Below are positions 16,551-28,026 of a DNA stretch of 64,000 nucleotides, one piece after another; position 1 is the first letter of the stretch; every line of letters starts with the position of its first letter. This stretch comes from Ideonella sp. (GTDB lineage Bacteria > Pseudomonadota > Gammaproteobacteria > Burkholderiales > Burkholderiaceae_C). The stretch covers positions 62,001-126,000 of the forward strand of contig JABTUC010000003.1 of NCBI GenBank assembly GCA_015075545.1. The letters are read 5' to 3'. A program made the translations under genes and the position numbers. The notes beneath the pieces were generated by a model. The model ran no database searches, was not told the DNA's origin, and saw only the letters and a program-made list of their open reading frames with translations.

Positions 16551-17975
16551 TCAGGCGAGCGCGGCGCTGAGCCGCTCGATCACGGTGACGCGATCGAACA
16601 GCGCCAGTACGGCGTCGATCGCCGGCGTCTGCGTGCGGCCGCACACGGCCACGCGCAGCGGAATCGCCAGTTGCGGCATCTTGAGCTTGTGCTCGGCGAG
16701 CGTCTCCTTGATCGCCTGCGCGATGCCGGTCTTGTCCCAGGTGGCGGTGGCCAGGCGCTCGCGCAATGCACGCAGCGCCGGCTGCGCAGCGGCGCCCAGG
16801 TGGGCGGCGCGGTCTTCGGCGCTGGGCGGCGCCGGCTGCTCGAACATCGCGATCCAGCGCGCCAGCTCGACCAGCGTCGCGCAGCGGTCCTTGAACAGCG
16901 CGCAGCGCTGCGCCAGCCGCGGGTCGGCAGCATCGGCGGCCACGCCCAGCGTGGCCAGATGACGCACCGCGAGCGCGGCAAGCCGCGCGTCGTCGGCCAA
17001 CTTGACGTAGTGCGCGTTGACCCAGGCGAGCTTGGCCGCATCCCATTGCGCAGGGCTCCTGGCCATGTGGCTGCCGTCGAACCACTGCACCATCTGCTCG
17101 CGGCTGAACAGCTCGTCGTCGCCGTGGCTCCAGCCCAGGCGCGCCAGGTAGTTGAGCATCGCCTCGGGCAGGTAGCCCGCCTCCTCGTACGCCATCACGC
17201 TGACGGCGCCGCGGCGCTTGGACAGCTTGAGTCCGTCCGCGCCGAGGATGATCGGGCAGTGGCCGTACTGCGGCAGCGGCGCGCCCAGCGCGCGGAAGAT
17301 GTTGATCTGCCACGGCGTGTTGTTGATGTGCTCGTCGCCACGGAAGACGTGCGTGATTCGCATGTCGATGTCGTCGACGACGACCGCGAAGTTGTAGGTC
17401 GGCACGCCCAGCGCGCCGTCGGGCGCGTCGGCCGTCGGGGGGCGCAGCAGGATCAGGTCGTCGAACTCGGCGTTGGCGATCGAGATCGTGCCCTTGACCA
17501 GATCGTCCCAGCTCACGTTGCCCGAAGTCGGGTTGCGAAAGCGCACCACCGGCTGCACGCCGGCAGGGGGCAACGGCAGCGTCTTGCCGGGCTCGGGGCG
17601 CCAGCGGCCGTCGTAGCGCGTCTTCTCGCCGCGCGCGCGCTGCGCTTCGCGCATCGCGTCGAGTTCTTCGGGCGTGCAGTAGCAGCGGTAGGCCGTGCCG
17701 GCGGCGATCATCGCCTCGGCCACCTGGTGGTAGCGCGGCAGCCGGTGCATCTGGTGCACCGGACCTTCGTCGTAGCTCAGCCCGAGCCAGTGCATCGCGT
17801 CGAGGATCTGGTCGACCGACTCCTGCGTCGAGCGCGCAACGTCGGTGTCTTCGATGCGCAACACGAACTGCCCGCCGAAATGCCGCGCGTAGGCCCACGA
17901 GTACAGCGCGGTGCGCGCGGTGCCGAGGTGCAGGAAGCCGGTGGGTGACGGCGCGATGCGGGTGCGGACGGTCAC
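16551..17975 (-). CDS. gltX: Glutamyl-tRNA synthetase
   Basis: A class I aminoacyl-tRNA synthetase charging tRNA-Glu in the cytosol. With a GTG start at 17975 it has 474 residues and begins [20 protein letters not shown], containing the HIGH-type motif. KLSKRR, the KMSKS-type loop, lies near residue 245, and YRCYCTPEE near residue 105. An ATG at 18011 would add 12 residues and overlap metZ, while family similarity begins right after the GTG. It lies 10 bp downstream of metZ and directly upstream of two tRNAs, one of them its own substrate. Confidence 0.95.
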   Translation of the reverse strand: MTVRTRIAPSPTGFLHLGTARTALYSWAYARHFGGQFVLRIEDTDVARSTQESVDQILDAMHWLGLSYDEGPVHQMHRLPRYHQVAEAMIAAGTAYRCYCTPEELDAMREAQRARGEKTRYDGRWRPEPGKTLPLPPAGVQPVVRFRNPTSGNVSWDDLVKGTISIANAEFDDLILLRPPTADAPDGALGVPTYNFAVVVDDIDMRITHVFRGDEHINNTPWQINIFRALGAPLPQYGHCPIILGADGLKLSKRRGAVSVMAYEEAGYLPEAMLNYLARLGWSHGDDELFSREQMVQWFDGSHMARSPAQWDAAKLAWVNAHYVKLADDARLAALAVRHLATLGVAADAADPRLAQRCALFKDRCATLVELARWIAMFEQPAPPSAEDRAAHLGAAAQPALRALRERLATATWDKTGIAQAIKETLAEHKLKMPQLAIPLRVAVCGRTQTPAIDAVLALFDRVTVIERLSAALA

Positions 17976-17985
17976 GGTCGCTCGC

Positions 17986-19224
17986 TCAACGGGCAATCGC
18001 GTCGAGCCCATGCGCGAGATCGGCCTTCAGGTCGTCGAGGTCTTCGAGCCCCACCGCGATGCGGATGGCGCCCTGCGTGATGCCGGCGGCCAGGCGCTGC
18101 GCCTCGGTGAGCCGGCCGTGCGTGGTGCTCGACGGATGCGTGAGGGTCGTCTTGGTGTCGCCCAGGTTGGCGGTGATCGAGCAGATGCGCGCGCCGTCGA
18201 TCACTGCGAACGCGTTGGTGCGCGCCTGCTGCGCGTCGGCGCCGCGCACGACGAACGATGCCACCGGCCCGCCGACGCCACCTTGCTGGCGCATCGCCAG
18301 CTCGTGCTGCGGGTGCGACGACAGCCCGGGGTGAAAGACGCGCTCGACCGCCGGGTGCTGCTCGAGCCAGCGCGCCAGCGCAAGCGCGCGCGCGCTCTGC
18401 TCGCGCATGCGGATGGCCAGCGTCTCCAGCCCCTTGAGCACGACCCAGGCGTTGAACGGCGACAGCGTGATGCCGGCGCTGCGCTGCACCGGCATGAACT
18501 TCTCGTCGACCAATTGCTGGCTGCAGCACAGCGCGCCGGCGATCACGCGGCCCTGGCCATCGAGGTACTTGGTGCCCGAGTGCATCACGATGTCGGCACC
18601 GAGCGCGAGCGGCTGCTGCAGCGCCGGCGAGCAGAAGCAGTTGTCGACCACCAGCAGCGCCCCGGCGGCGTGCGCGATCGTCGCCAGCGCGGCGATGTCG
18701 CACACCTCGGTCAGCGGGTTGGTCGGCGATTCGGCGAACAGCAGCCTGGTCTCGGGACGCACCGCATCGCGCCATTGCGACACATCGGTCTGCGACACGA
18801 AGCTGGTCTGCACGCCGAACTTCGCGAAGTCGGCGAGCAACCTGATCGTCGAGCCAAACACACTTTGCGAGCAGATCACGTGATCGCCCGCCTTCAGCAG
18901 GCCGAGCACGATCATCGTGATCGCGCCCATGCCGCTGGCGGTGCCGATGCACGCCTCGCTGCCCTCGAGCGCCGCCAGCCGCCGCTCCATCATCGTGACG
19001 GTGGGGTTGCTGAAGCGGCTGTAGATGAACGCTTCTTCCTCGTTGGCGAAGCGCGCCGCCGCGGTGGCGGCGTCGGGGTGCACGAAGCTCGAGCTGACGA
19101 ACAGCGCCTCGGAGTTCTCGCCCCACTGGCTGGCCGGCAGCCCTTCGCGCACCGCCCGCGTGTCGGGCCGCGCACCGGCCGGCAGCTTGCTGCGCGGCAG
19201 CTTCTTGCCGCCCACGCTGCTCAC
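17986..19224 (-). CDS. metZ: O-succinylhomoserine sulfhydrylase
   Basis: A 412-residue PLP enzyme of the Cys/Met metabolism family, making homocysteine directly from O-succinylhomoserine and sulfide. The GTG start at 19224 overlaps the purF stop as GTGA. Motifs: [40 protein letters not shown] and the PLP-lysine block [12 protein letters not shown] (Lys219). The C-terminal block [20 protein letters not shown] is typical. The position behind purF is conserved in Burkholderiales and supports MetZ over cystathionine gamma-synthase. Confidence 0.9.
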   Translation of the reverse strand: MSSVGGKKLPRSKLPAGARPDTRAVREGLPASQWGENSEALFVSSSFVHPDAATAAARFANEEEAFIYSRFSNPTVTMMERRLAALEGSEACIGTASGMGAITMIVLGLLKAGDHVICSQSVFGSTIRLLADFAKFGVQTSFVSQTDVSQWRDAVRPETRLLFAESPTNPLTEVCDIAALATIAHAAGALLVVDNCFCSPALQQPLALGADIVMHSGTKYLDGQGRVIAGALCCSQQLVDEKFMPVQRSAGITLSPFNAWVVLKGLETLAIRMREQSARALALARWLEQHPAVERVFHPGLSSHPQHELAMRQQGGVGGPVASFVVRGADAQQARTNAFAVIDGARICSITANLGDTKTTLTHPSSTTHGRLTEAQRLAAGITQGAIRIAVGLEDLDDLKADLAHGLDAIAR

Positions 19225-20726
19225 GCCCCTTCGCCGGCGCTGTGCAGCGCCAGCGGCGATCGCGGCACCGCGTCGTCGTCGTCGGGCGCAGCGGCACGCG
19301 GGCCGGCCTCGCCGACGTCGCCGGTGATGTAGCGGCCGTCGAAGCACGACGCCTCGAAGCCGTCGAGCCTGGGGTTGAGCGCCTTGACCACGCGCTTCAT
19401 CGCGTCGACATCCTGGTAGATCAGCGCGTCGGCGCCGATGAAGCGGCGGATCTCCTCGATGCTGCGGTCGTGCGCGATCAGTTCCTCCCTGGTCGGCATG
19501 TCGATGCCGTAGACGTTGGGGTAGCGCACCGGCGGCGCCGCCGAAGCCATGTAGACCTTGTTCGCGCCGGCCTCGCGCGCCATCTGCACGATCTCCTTGC
19601 TGGTGGTGCCGCGCACGATCGAGTCGTCGACCAGCAGCACGTTGCGGCCCCTGAACTCCTGCACGATCGCGTTGAGCTTCTGCCGCACGGAGCGCGCACG
19701 CACCGCCTGCCCGGGCATGATGAAGGTGCGCCCGACGTAGCGGTTCTTGACGAAGCCCTCGCGATACGGCCGCCCGATCTTCTGCGCCAGTTGCATCGCC
19801 GACGGGCGGCTCGACTCGGGAATCGGGATCACGACATCGATCGCCGACGGCGGCATCGTCGAGATGACGCGCTGCGCCAGCGTCTCGCCGAGGTTGAGCC
19901 GCGCCTGATAGACCGACACGCCGTCGATCACCGAATCGGGGCGCGCCAGATAGACGTACTCGAAGATGCAGGGATTCAGCGACGGCGCGTCGGCGCACTG
20001 GCGCGCATGCACGCGCGCATCGAGGTCGATGAACACCGCTTCACCCGGCGCCACGTCGCGCTCGACGCGGTGCCCGGTGCCTTCGAGCGCGACGGTCTCG
20101 CTGGCCACCATCACCTCGCCGCCACGCTCGACGGGGCTGCGGCCGAACACCAGTGGCCGGATGCCGTACGGATCGCGAAACGCCAGCAGGCCGTGGCCGG
20201 CGATCAGCGCCACCGCTGCATACGAGCCGCGCACGCGTCGGTGCACCGCGCGCACGGCGTCGAAGATCACCTCGGGCGTGAGCGGCCGGTCGCGGCCGGC
20301 ACGCTCGATCTCGTGCGCCAGCACGTTGATCAGCACCTCGGTGTCGCTGCCGGTGTTGATGTGGCGACGGTCGATCTCGAACAACTCGGCCTTCAGCGCC
20401 GCGGCGTTGGTGAGGTTGCCGTTGTGCACCAGCACGATGCCGTACGGTGCATTGACGTAGAAGGGTTGCGCTTCCTCCTCGCTGTAGGCGCTGCCCGCGG
20501 TGGGGTAGCGCACCTGGCCGAGGCCCACCGTGCCGGGCAGCGCGCGCATGTTGCGCGTGCGAAAGACGTCGCGCACCATGCCGCGCGCCTTGTGCATGAA
20601 GCACCGTGTGCCCTGCATCGTCACGATGCCCGCGGCATCCTGCCCGCGGTGCTGCAGCAGCAGCAGCGCGTCGTAGATCAACTGGTTGACCGGCTGCCTG
20701 GAGATGACGCCGACGACGCCGCACAT
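19221..20726 (-). CDS. purF: Amidophosphoribosyltransferase
   Basis: A 501-residue enzyme for the first committed step of purine synthesis (PRPP plus glutamine to phosphoribosylamine). The N-terminal Ntn-hydrolase domain starts MCGVVGVIS with nucleophile Cys2; [13 protein letters not shown] and HNGNLTN follow. The phosphoribosyltransferase domain carries the PRPP motif [19 protein letters not shown] near residue 370. It lies between cvpA and metZ; the purF/metZ overlap suggests translational coupling. Confidence 0.95.
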   Translation of the reverse strand: MCGVVGVISRQPVNQLIYDALLLLQHRGQDAAGIVTMQGTRCFMHKARGMVRDVFRTRNMRALPGTVGLGQVRYPTAGSAYSEEEAQPFYVNAPYGIVLVHNGNLTNAAALKAELFEIDRRHINTGSDTEVLINVLAHEIERAGRDRPLTPEVIFDAVRAVHRRVRGSYAAVALIAGHGLLAFRDPYGIRPLVFGRSPVERGGEVMVASETVALEGTGHRVERDVAPGEAVFIDLDARVHARQCADAPSLNPCIFEYVYLARPDSVIDGVSVYQARLNLGETLAQRVISTMPPSAIDVVIPIPESSRPSAMQLAQKIGRPYREGFVKNRYVGRTFIMPGQAVRARSVRQKLNAIVQEFRGRNVLLVDDSIVRGTTSKEIVQMAREAGANKVYMASAAPPVRYPNVYGIDMPTREELIAHDRSIEEIRRFIGADALIYQDVDAMKRVVKALNPRLDGFEASCFDGRYITGDVGEAGPRAAAPDDDDAVPRSPLALHSAGEGA

Positions 20727-20754
20727 GGGTGTGATTCTCGTGGCAGTACGCGGA

Positions 20755-21261
20755 TCAAGCCTGCAGGTGACGCGACACCGCCGGTGGCAGCACGGGCTTC
20801 AGCCCCGACAGCAGCACGCCGAGCCACGCCGCACCGTGCGACGCCTGCCACGGCGCGGCGCGCACCGCCGGCGTGAACGACACCACCATCGCCACCGCCA
20901 GCAGCAGCACCAGCGCGCGCACGAAGCCGAACACGCCGCCGAGCGTGCGGTCGATCAGCGTCAACGGCGTCGCATGCACGATCAAGCGGATCAACTTGGC
21001 CGCCAGCATCCAGGCGATCAGCGCGAGCACGAAGACGATCGCGAACGCGGCACCGTGGTTGAGCGCCGAGCCGGACGCGCCGACCGGCACATGCAGCGCG
21101 ACCTCGGCGCTCCACGCCTGTGCGGCGACGAAGGCAGCCACCCAGCCGAGCAGCGACAGCACCTCGAACACCAGCCCGCGCACCAGGCCCACCAGCACCG
21201 ACACCAGCAGCACCGCGAGCAGCGCCCAGTCGACCCAGCCGATGTCGTGCAGCATGGTCAT
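20755..21261 (-). CDS. cvpA: CvpA family inner-membrane protein
   Basis: A 168-residue protein with four predicted membrane segments (about 9-28, 32-48, 70-92 and 108-130). The segment [20 protein letters not shown] is typical of CvpA, known as colicin V production protein and often found upstream of purF. Its biochemical role is not settled. A second ATG two codons downstream is an equally possible start. Confidence 0.85.
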   Translation of the reverse strand: MTMLHDIGWVDWALLAVLLVSVLVGLVRGLVFEVLSLLGWVAAFVAAQAWSAEVALHVPVGASGSALNHGAAFAIVFVLALIAWMLAAKLIRLIVHATPLTLIDRTLGGVFGFVRALVLLLAVAMVVSFTPAVRAAPWQASHGAAWLGVLLSGLKPVLPPAVSRHLQA

Positions 21262-21268
21262 CGCGCCC

Positions 21269-22060
21269 TCACAGTGTGTACACCTTGGCGGGCAGGCCCG
21301 CGGCCTTCAGCGTGCCGGCGGCCTTCTCGGCGTCTTCGCGCACCGCGAACGGCCCCACCCGCACGCGGATGCGCCGGGCGCCGTCGACCTCGACCACCTG
21401 CGTGTAGCTCTTCAGGCCGAGCTTGTCGACGCGTTGGCGCATGTCGCGCGCCGAGCTGTCCTCGCCATAGGCGCCCACCTGCACGACGAAACGGCCCGCG
21501 GCGGTGTCGGCCTTCGCGGGTGTGGTCTTGACTTCGGCGGCAGCGACCACTGTGGCCGGCGGTGCGCTGGCAACGGCCGATGCAGCCTTGCCCTCGAGCA
21601 GCGCCTTGGCGCGCGCGCCGTCGTCGCCACGCGCGTCGGCCTTCGCGGGCAGCTGCTTGGCTGCGGCCTCGCCAGGCGGCTCCTTGCGCGTGCCGTCGGC
21701 AGCCGGTGCCGGCTCGTGCTTCGCCACCACCGGTGTGCGCTCGCGCGCCGGCTCGGCGTTGCGCTCACCGACCACGCCGCTGGCCACGCGCGCGCCGGAG
21801 GGTGCGGCCGACACCGTGCGCGCAGGCGGCAGCGGCAGTGCGGGAGCGCCGTCCTTCTTCGGAATGTCGATCGCGATATCCACCGGAATCGGGCGCGGCT
21901 GGGTCTCGAACAGCAGCGGAAAGCCGATCACGCCGATGCCCAGCAACGCCGCCGCACCGATGAGGCGCCGCCGCGCGCGCGCGCGCGCAGCCTGCACGGG
22001 ATCGCCCGCGCGCGAAGTGTCGGTGGCCGATGACCCTTGCAGGAACGAAAACAGACCCAT
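21269..22060 (-). CDS. SPOR-domain cell-division protein (DedD-like)
   Basis: A 263-residue protein with a cytoplasmic Arg-rich N-terminus, one membrane segment (about 33-51: LIGAAALLGIGVIGFPLLF), a Pro/Ala/Lys-rich periplasmic linker, and a C-terminal SPOR domain from about residue 185 (FVVQVGAYGEDSSARDMRQR). SPOR domains bind denuded septal peptidoglycan. The place between folC and cvpA is that of dedD in many Proteobacteria. Confidence 0.85.
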   Translation of the reverse strand: MGLFSFLQGSSATDTSRAGDPVQAARARARRRLIGAAALLGIGVIGFPLLFETQPRPIPVDIAIDIPKKDGAPALPLPPARTVSAAPSGARVASGVVGERNAEPARERTPVVAKHEPAPAADGTRKEPPGEAAAKQLPAKADARGDDGARAKALLEGKAASAVASAPPATVVAAAEVKTTPAKADTAAGRFVVQVGAYGEDSSARDMRQRVDKLGLKSYTQVVEVDGARRIRVRVGPFAVREDAEKAAGTLKAAGLPAKVYTL

Positions 22061-22129
22061 GCGCTGCGCGGCGGACGACGTGAGCGGCTCGACCGTCCGC
22101 TCAACGCTGCGGTTCCCGTCGGGCGAAGG

Positions 22130-23416
22130 TCATTCCAGAGTTGCCGGTCGTGGCAAGCCGTCTCGCAACACGCCGCCTACCGTGTAGAAGGAACCGAACA
22201 CGAGAATTCTATCAGCGGGGTCTGCAGCGGCCAGCGCTGCGCGCAGCGCCTCGCCCGGCGTGGCGTGCGTGCTCACCGATGAGGTCGACGCACCCGCCGC
22301 GATGCGATGTGCGAGCGCCGCGGCCGGCGCCGCGCGCGTGATCGGCAGGTCGGTGACGAACCAGCGCTCGACCAGCGGCCGCAGCGGCGCGATCACGCCG
22401 TCGATGTGCTTGTCGGCCATGATGCCGAACACCGCGAAGGTGCGCCGATAGAACCCCATCTGGTCGAGGCTCGCGGCCAGCGCCGCGGCGGCCTGCGGGT
22501 TGTGCGCGACGTCGAGCACCAGCACCGGTTGCTCCGGCACAACCTGGAAGCGGCCGGGCAACTCGACCAGCGCCAGCCCTGTGCGCACCGCCTGCGCGCT
22601 GATCGGCAGCCGCTCGTGCAGCGATTCGAGCGCCGCCAGCGCGGTGGCCGCATTGAGCAACTGGTTGGCGCCGCGCAGCGCCGGATACGCCAGCGCGCTG
22701 AAGCGTCGCGCGCGACCGCGCCACGACCACTGCTGGCGGTCGCCGTGCAGCGTGAAGTCGCGGCCCTGCAGCCACAGATCGGCGCCGATCGATCGCGCGT
22801 GCGCGAGCACGCTGGCCGGCGGATCGGGGTCGCCGACGATCGCCGGCGCTCCGGCGCGGAAGATGCCGGCCTTCTCGCGGCCGATCGACTCGCGATCGGG
22901 CCCGAGGATCTCGGTGTGATCGAGCGCGACGTTGGTCAGCACCGCGCAGTCGGCGTCGAAGGCGTTGACCGCATCGAGCCGGCCGCCCAGACCCACCTCG
23001 AGAATCACGACCTCGGGCTTCGCCTGCACGAAGGCGCGCAGGATCGCCAGCATCGTGAACTCGAAGTAGGTCAGCGTGATGTCGCCGCGCGCGGCCTCCA
23101 CCGCCGCGAAGTGCGGCAGCAGCGTGGCGGCATCGGCCATCGCGCCGTCGATGCGGCAGCGCTCCTCGAAGTGCACCAGATGCGGCTTGACGTACAGCGC
23201 GGTGCGGTAGCCGGCGTGGCGCGCGATCGACTCGATCATCGCGCAGGTCGAGCCCTTGCCGTTGGTGCCGGCCACGCTGATCAGCGGGCACTCGAAGCGC
23301 AGGCCCAGCCGCTCGCGCACGGTCCGCACGCGCCCGAGCGTGAGGTCGATGCTCTTCGGATGCAGGCGCTCGCAGTGCGCGAGCCAGTCGTCGAGCGTGC
23401 GCGGCGTATTGCTCAT
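22130..23416 (-). CDS. folC: Bifunctional folylpolyglutamate/dihydrofolate synthase
   Basis: A 428-residue Mur-ligase-family enzyme that adds glutamate to dihydropteroate and tetrahydrofolate. The ATG at 23416 gives MSNTPRTLDDWLAHCERLHP. The P-loop SVAGTNGKGSTCAMIE lies near residue 47, and VGLGGRLDAVNA and LDVAHNPQAAAAL mark the catalytic and C-terminal ligase domains. It lies 32 bp downstream of accD, in the conserved accD-folC-dedD-cvpA-purF order. Confidence 0.95.
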   Translation of the reverse strand: MSNTPRTLDDWLAHCERLHPKSIDLTLGRVRTVRERLGLRFECPLISVAGTNGKGSTCAMIESIARHAGYRTALYVKPHLVHFEERCRIDGAMADAATLLPHFAAVEAARGDITLTYFEFTMLAILRAFVQAKPEVVILEVGLGGRLDAVNAFDADCAVLTNVALDHTEILGPDRESIGREKAGIFRAGAPAIVGDPDPPASVLAHARSIGADLWLQGRDFTLHGDRQQWSWRGRARRFSALAYPALRGANQLLNAATALAALESLHERLPISAQAVRTGLALVELPGRFQVVPEQPVLVLDVAHNPQAAAALAASLDQMGFYRRTFAVFGIMADKHIDGVIAPLRPLVERWFVTDLPITRAAPAAALAHRIAAGASTSSVSTHATPGEALRAALAAADPADRILVFGSFYTVGGVLRDGLPRPATLE

Positions 23417-23448
23417 GCGCTGGCGTGCGGCAGCGCGCGCGGCCGGGG

Positions 23449-24321
23449 TCAGGCGACGGCGTCGGCGCTTTGCTTCAGCAGCATCGCCAGCAGCTTGGCC
23501 ACCGCGGGGCGCAGCTGGCGGCGGTCGACGATGAGGTCGAGCGCGCCCTTGCCGAGCAGAAACTCGGCGCGCTGGAAGCCATCGGGCAGCTTCTCGCGCA
23601 CGGTGTTCTCGATCACGCGCGGCCCGGCGAAGCCGATCAGCGCCTTCGGTTCGGCGATCACGACGTCGCCCATGAACGCGAAGCTCGCCGACACGCCGCC
23701 CATCGTCGGGTCGGTGAGCACGCTGATGAACGGCAGCCGCGCCGCCGACAAGCGCGTCAGCGCCGCATTGGTCTTGGCCATCTGCATCAGGCTGAGCGTG
23801 CCCTCGTACATGCGCGCGCCGCCCGAGGCGGTGAAGCAGACGAACGGCATCTTCTGCTCGATCGCCGTATCGACGCCGCGCACGAAGCGCTCGCCGACCA
23901 CGCTGCCCATCGAGCCGCCCATGAAGTCGAACTCGAAGCAGGCGGCCACCAGCGGCACGCTCATCACCGCACCGCCCATCACCACCAGCGCGTCGGTTTC
24001 GCCGGTGTTCTCGAGCGCCGCCTTCAGGCGCTCGGGGTACTTCTTGCTGTCCTTGAACTTCAGCGCGTCGACCGGTACCACCTCCTGGCCGATCTCGAAG
24101 CGCCCTTCGGCGTCGAGAAAACCGTCGAGCCGCGAGCGCGCGCCGATGCGATGGTGGTGCTCGCATTTCGGGCAGACATTGAGGTTGCCCTCGAGGTCGG
24201 TCTTGTAGAGCACCGTCTCGCACGCCGGACACTTGATCCACAGGCCCTCGGGCACCGAGCGACGCTCGGCCGGGTCGGTCTGCTGGATCTTCGGAGGTAG
24301 CAGCTTCTCGAGCCAGCTCAT
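23449..24321 (-). CDS. accD: Acetyl-CoA carboxylase carboxyltransferase subunit beta
   Basis: A 290-residue subunit of the enzyme that makes malonyl-CoA. The N-terminal zinc ribbon has Cys31, 34, 50 and 53 (CPACET...CPKCEHHH). The crotonase-fold carboxyltransferase follows, with [20 protein letters not shown] and [14 protein letters not shown]. The start at 24321 overlaps the trpA stop as ATGA, so translation is probably coupled to trpA. Confidence 0.95.
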   Translation of the reverse strand: MSWLEKLLPPKIQQTDPAERRSVPEGLWIKCPACETVLYKTDLEGNLNVCPKCEHHHRIGARSRLDGFLDAEGRFEIGQEVVPVDALKFKDSKKYPERLKAALENTGETDALVVMGGAVMSVPLVAACFEFDFMGGSMGSVVGERFVRGVDTAIEQKMPFVCFTASGGARMYEGTLSLMQMAKTNAALTRLSAARLPFISVLTDPTMGGVSASFAFMGDVVIAEPKALIGFAGPRVIENTVREKLPDGFQRAEFLLGKGALDLIVDRRQLRPAVAKLLAMLLKQSADAVA

Positions 24322-25148
24322 CGTTGGTTTCCTTGCTCGGCAGTGTCGATCGCGCTTCGAATCTCGGCCATGAAGCGGCGGCCGGCGGCAGCCACATTGT
24401 CGCGCGGTTCGCCCTCCAGAATCTGCACCAGGCGAGCGCCGATGATCACCGCATCGGCCACCGCTGCCACCGCGCGCGCACTCGAGGCGTCCCGGATGCC
24501 GAAACCCACGCCGATCGGCAGTGCCACGTGACGACGGATGCGTGGCAACGCCTGCGCGACGGTGACGACATCGAGATGGCCAGCGCCGGTGACGCCTTTG
24601 AGCGACACGTAGTAGACGAAGCCGCTGGCCAGCCGCGCGACCTCCTGGATGCGCGCATCGGTGGAGGTGGGCGCGAGCAGGAAGATGGGGTCGATGCCGG
24701 CGGCCTTCAACTGCGCGGCGAACCCGGCGCACTCCTGCGGCGGATAGTCGACCACCAGCACGCCGTCGACGCCGGCAGCCGCGGCCTCGCGCACGAAGGC
24801 GCCGGCGCCGTGCCGCTGGTCGAAGCGCTCGATCGGGTTGGCATAGCCCATCAGCACGATCGGCGTGCGCCCGTCACGCTGGCGGAAGGCGCGCACGATG
24901 CCGAGCACCTGCGTCAGGCCGATGCCGCGGGCAAGCGCACGCTCCGAAGCCTTCTGGATCACCGGCCCGTCGGCCATCGGGTCGGAAAACGGCACGCCGA
25001 GTTCGATCAGGTCGGCACCGCCCTCGACGAGGCCGTTCAGCACGTCGACGGTGGCGTCGGCGTACGGATCGCCGGCAGTGACGAACGGCACCAGCGCCGT
25101 GCGCCCGGCGCCTCGCAAGCGGGCGAACAGGGGGGCGATGCGGCTCAT
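24318..25148 (-). CDS. trpA: Tryptophan synthase alpha subunit
   Basis: A 276-residue TIM barrel that cleaves indole-3-glycerol phosphate. The catalytic residues are in place: Glu49 ([11 protein letters not shown]) and Asp60 (DPMADGP). [14 protein letters not shown] and GVGFGIRD form the phosphate-binding loops. It overlaps accD downstream and trpB upstream by 4 bp each (ATGA), consistent with tight co-translation. Confidence 0.95.
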   Translation of the reverse strand: MSRIAPLFARLRGAGRTALVPFVTAGDPYADATVDVLNGLVEGGADLIELGVPFSDPMADGPVIQKASERALARGIGLTQVLGIVRAFRQRDGRTPIVLMGYANPIERFDQRHGAGAFVREAAAAGVDGVLVVDYPPQECAGFAAQLKAAGIDPIFLLAPTSTDARIQEVARLASGFVYYVSLKGVTGAGHLDVVTVAQALPRIRRHVALPIGVGFGIRDASSARAVAAVADAVIIGARLVQILEGEPRDNVAAAGRRFMAEIRSAIDTAEQGNQR

Positions 25149-26380
25149 GTTGTCGCCTGGCTTCGGCACGACGGCCGGCAATAGAACCCGGCACCCGACA
25201 GATCGGCGACGGTGCCGATGTCCTTGTCGCCGCGACCCGACAAATTGACCAGCAGGTGCTGATCGGGTTTCATCGCCGCGGCGAGCTTGATCGCATGCGC
25301 GACCGCATGGCTCGACTCGAGCGCCGGGATGATGCCTTCGGTGCGGCACAGGCGGTGAAATGCCGCCAGCGCCTCGTCGTCGGTGATGGCCGCGTATTCG
25401 GCGCGGCCGCTGTCCTTGAGCCAGGCGTGCTCGGGGCCGACGCCGGGGTAGTCGAGACCCGCCGATACCGAGTGCGTCTCGAGGATCTGGCCGTCGTCGT
25501 CCTGCAGCAGGTAGGTACGGTTGCCGTGCAGCACGCCGGGCGAGCCCGCATTCAGGCTGGCGGCATGCTTGCCGGTGTGCAGGCCCAGCCCCGCCGCCTC
25601 GACGCCGATCAGCCGCACGGACTCGTGCTCGATGTACGGATAGAAGATGCCCATCGCGTTGCTGCCGCCGCCGACGCAGGCGATCACCGCGTCGGGCTGG
25701 CGGCCGATCGCCCGGCGCATCTGCACGATGCACTCGTCGCCGATCACGCGCTGGAAGTCGCGCACCATCGTCGGATACGGGTGTGGCCCCGCCACCGTGC
25801 CGATGATGTAGAAGGTGCTCTCGACGTTGGTCACCCAGTCGCGCAGCGCCTCGTTGAGCGCGTCCTTCAGCGTCTTGGAGCCGCTGTCGACCGGCACCAC
25901 TTCGGCCCCCAGCAGGTGCATGCGGTAGACGTTGGGCGACTGGCGGCTCATGTCCTCGCTGCCCATGTAGACCACGCACTGCATGCCGTAGCGCGCGCAC
26001 ACGGTGGCGGTGGCCACGCCGTGCTGGCCCGCGCCGGTCTCGGCGATCACGCGCGGCTTGCCCATTCTCCTGGCCAGCAGCGCCTGCCCCACCGTGTTGT
26101 TGATCTTGTGCGCGCCGGTGTGGTTGAGGTCTTCGCGCTTGAGGTGGATCTGCGCGCCGCCGACCTCGCGGCTCAGGCGCGCGGCGTGGTACACGGGGCT
26201 CGGCCGGCCGACGAAGTGCTCGAACTCGTTGCGCAGCTCGGCGACGAAGGCCTCGTCGGTGCGGCAGTGCCGATAAGCGGCTTGCAGTTCGTCGAGCGCG
26301 TGGCTCAGCGTCTCGGCGACGAAGCTGCCGCCGTACGGCCCGAAATGCCCGTGCGCGTCGGGCTGGCGATAGGGTTTCAT
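25145..26380 (-). CDS. trpB: Tryptophan synthase beta subunit
   Basis: A 411-residue PLP enzyme joining indole and serine. The PLP lysine is Lys92 in [27 protein letters not shown] and [15 protein letters not shown] (phosphate loop) are intact. The ATG at 26380 is preferred, leaving 13 bp after trpF; another ATG at 26422 would overlap trpF. The last dozen residues ([11 protein letters not shown]) are unusual for the family, which normally ends soon after the GRGDKD block, so this is a slightly extended tail. Confidence 0.95.
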   Translation of the reverse strand: MKPYRQPDAHGHFGPYGGSFVAETLSHALDELQAAYRHCRTDEAFVAELRNEFEHFVGRPSPVYHAARLSREVGGAQIHLKREDLNHTGAHKINNTVGQALLARRMGKPRVIAETGAGQHGVATATVCARYGMQCVVYMGSEDMSRQSPNVYRMHLLGAEVVPVDSGSKTLKDALNEALRDWVTNVESTFYIIGTVAGPHPYPTMVRDFQRVIGDECIVQMRRAIGRQPDAVIACVGGGSNAMGIFYPYIEHESVRLIGVEAAGLGLHTGKHAASLNAGSPGVLHGNRTYLLQDDDGQILETHSVSAGLDYPGVGPEHAWLKDSGRAEYAAITDDEALAAFHRLCRTEGIIPALESSHAVAHAIKLAAAMKPDQHLLVNLSGRGDKDIGTVADLSGAGFYCRPSCRSQATT

Positions 26381-26393
26381 GAGGGTGATGGGG

Positions 26394-27041
26394 TCAGTGG
26401 ATGGCGTCGGCGATGCGCGCATCGGCTTCGCGCACCGCGTCGCAGAACCGGCGCATCAGCGTGGCGTCCTTGACGCCCTTGCTGGCTTCGACGCCGGAGC
26501 TCACGTCAACGGCCCAGGGCCGGACGCGCATCACCCCATCGATCACGTTTGCAGGATTCAACCCACCAGACAAAACGAGCGGAACGGGCACGCTTGGTGG
26601 AATGAGTGACCAATCGAAAACCTTTCCGCTGCCACCGTAGCCCTGGACATCGGCATCCAGCAGCAGCGCCGAGGCGCTGGCGTAGGCGTGCGCGAAGTCT
26701 AGCAGCGCCAGGCCCTTGCGCATGCGCACCGCGCGCACGTACGAGCGCCCCGCCGCCTCGCAGCGCGCCGGCGTCTCGTCGCCGTGGAACTGCAGCACCG
26801 CACGCGGCACCTGATCGAGCGTGCGTGCGACCTCGTCGGTCCGGGCGTTCACGAACAGGCACACCGGCGTCACGAACGGCGGCAGTGCGCGCGCCAGCTC
26901 GCCGGCGCGCGTCGCGCTGACATGGCGGGGGCTGCGCGCGTAGCGCACGAAGCCCACCGCGTCGGCGCCAGCGGCCACTGCCGCGGCGACGTCGGCCTCG
27001 CGGGTGAGGCCGCAGATCTTGATGCGGGTGCGCTGCTGCAC
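26394..27041 (-). CDS. trpF: Phosphoribosylanthranilate isomerase
   Basis: A 215-residue TIM barrel. The general base is Cys10 in [14 protein letters not shown]; the general acid Asp lies in [32 protein letters not shown] and [15 protein letters not shown] close the phosphate site. It performs the Amadori rearrangement in tryptophan synthesis. It lies 9 bp from truA and 13 bp from trpB. Confidence 0.95.
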   Translation of the reverse strand: MQQRTRIKICGLTREADVAAAVAAGADAVGFVRYARSPRHVSATRAGELARALPPFVTPVCLFVNARTDEVARTLDQVPRAVLQFHGDETPARCEAAGRSYVRAVRMRKGLALLDFAHAYASASALLLDADVQGYGGSGKVFDWSLIPPSVPVPLVLSGGLNPANVIDGVMRVRPWAVDVSSGVEASKGVKDATLMRRFCDAVREADARIADAIH

Positions 27042-27050
27042 GGCGTCTGG

Positions 27051-27860
27051 TCAGGGCAGCCAATCGGTCGCGCTCACGCGATCGGGCAGCCGCAGGTGCG
27101 CATCGTAGTACGGGCCGGCGAAGTAGAGGCCTGCCGCGGCGAAGGTGGGCGCCGCGGCATCGCGATCGCGCGCGGCCAGCACCTCGCCCAGCCAATGCGG
27201 CGGCCGCCGGCCGCTGCCCACGGCCAGCAGGCAGCCCATCACATTGCGCACCATGTGGTGCAGAAACGCGTTGGCGTCGAAGTCGAAGCGCCAGTAGGCA
27301 CCGCGCCGCGCGATCGCGACCGCGCGCAAGGTCTTCACCGGGCTCGCGGCCTGGCACTCGCTGGAGCGAAACGAGCTGAAGTCGTGCTCGCCGATCAGCA
27401 GCGCCGCGGCCTCGCGCATCGCCTGCTCGTCGAGCGTCTCGAACACCCATCCGACGAGGCCCGACTCGAGCGACGGCCGCACCGGCGAGCACAGCAGCAG
27501 GTAGCGGTAGCGGCGGCCGCGGGCGTGAAAGCGCGCATGGAAATCGGCCGCCACCGGGGCGCTCCATTGCACGGCGATATCGGGCGGCAAGTAGCGGTTG
27601 GTGCCGCGCACCCAGGAGAACGGCTCGCGCTGCACCGGCGCATCGAAGTGCACCACCTGGTTCAGCGCATGCACGCCGGCATCGGTGCGCCCGGCGCATA
27701 CCGTGCTCACGGTCGCGCCGGCGAAGGTCGACAGCGCGCGCTCGAGATGATCCTGCACGGTCTGGCCGTCGGGTTGGCTCTGCCAGCCGTTGTAGGCCGT
27801 GCCGCGATAGCTGACGCCGAGCGCCCAGCGACTGCCCACGGGTTGCTGCCCTGCAGCCAT
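27051..27860 (-). CDS. truA: tRNA pseudouridine(38-40) synthase
   Basis: With the ATG at 27860 the protein has 269 residues. It carries GVSYRGTAYNGWQSQP and the catalytic Asp60 in CAGRTDAGVHALNQVVHFD, then RFHARGRRYRYLL and NAFLHHMVRNVMG, all typical of TruA. An in-frame ATG at 27932 would add 24 residues without family similarity. The fimV-truA-trpF order is conserved in Betaproteobacteria. Confidence 0.95.
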   Translation of the reverse strand: MAAGQQPVGSRWALGVSYRGTAYNGWQSQPDGQTVQDHLERALSTFAGATVSTVCAGRTDAGVHALNQVVHFDAPVQREPFSWVRGTNRYLPPDIAVQWSAPVAADFHARFHARGRRYRYLLLCSPVRPSLESGLVGWVFETLDEQAMREAAALLIGEHDFSSFRSSECQAASPVKTLRAVAIARRGAYWRFDFDANAFLHHMVRNVMGCLLAVGSGRRPPHWLGEVLAARDRDAAAPTFAAAGLYFAGPYYDAHLRLPDRVSATDWLP

Positions 27861-28026
27861 TGAAGCACCGGACGCGGTTGAGTGGATGCGCCCCGCGGCT
27901 CGCCCGGCTCTCGCGCCACCGCAGCAGCGCACCCGCAGCGGACACCGCGGATCCGGCTTCGCCGTTCCGCGGGTGTCACCCGCTAGACGGGAATCTGGCC
28001 GTGAAGCCGCTTCGGGGATGGCTTCA

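Noticed and set aside
24318-25148. Treating the accD-trpA-trpB 4-bp overlaps as unusual
   Set aside because: ATGA overlaps are common in compact operons and this gene order is conserved in Betaproteobacteria.
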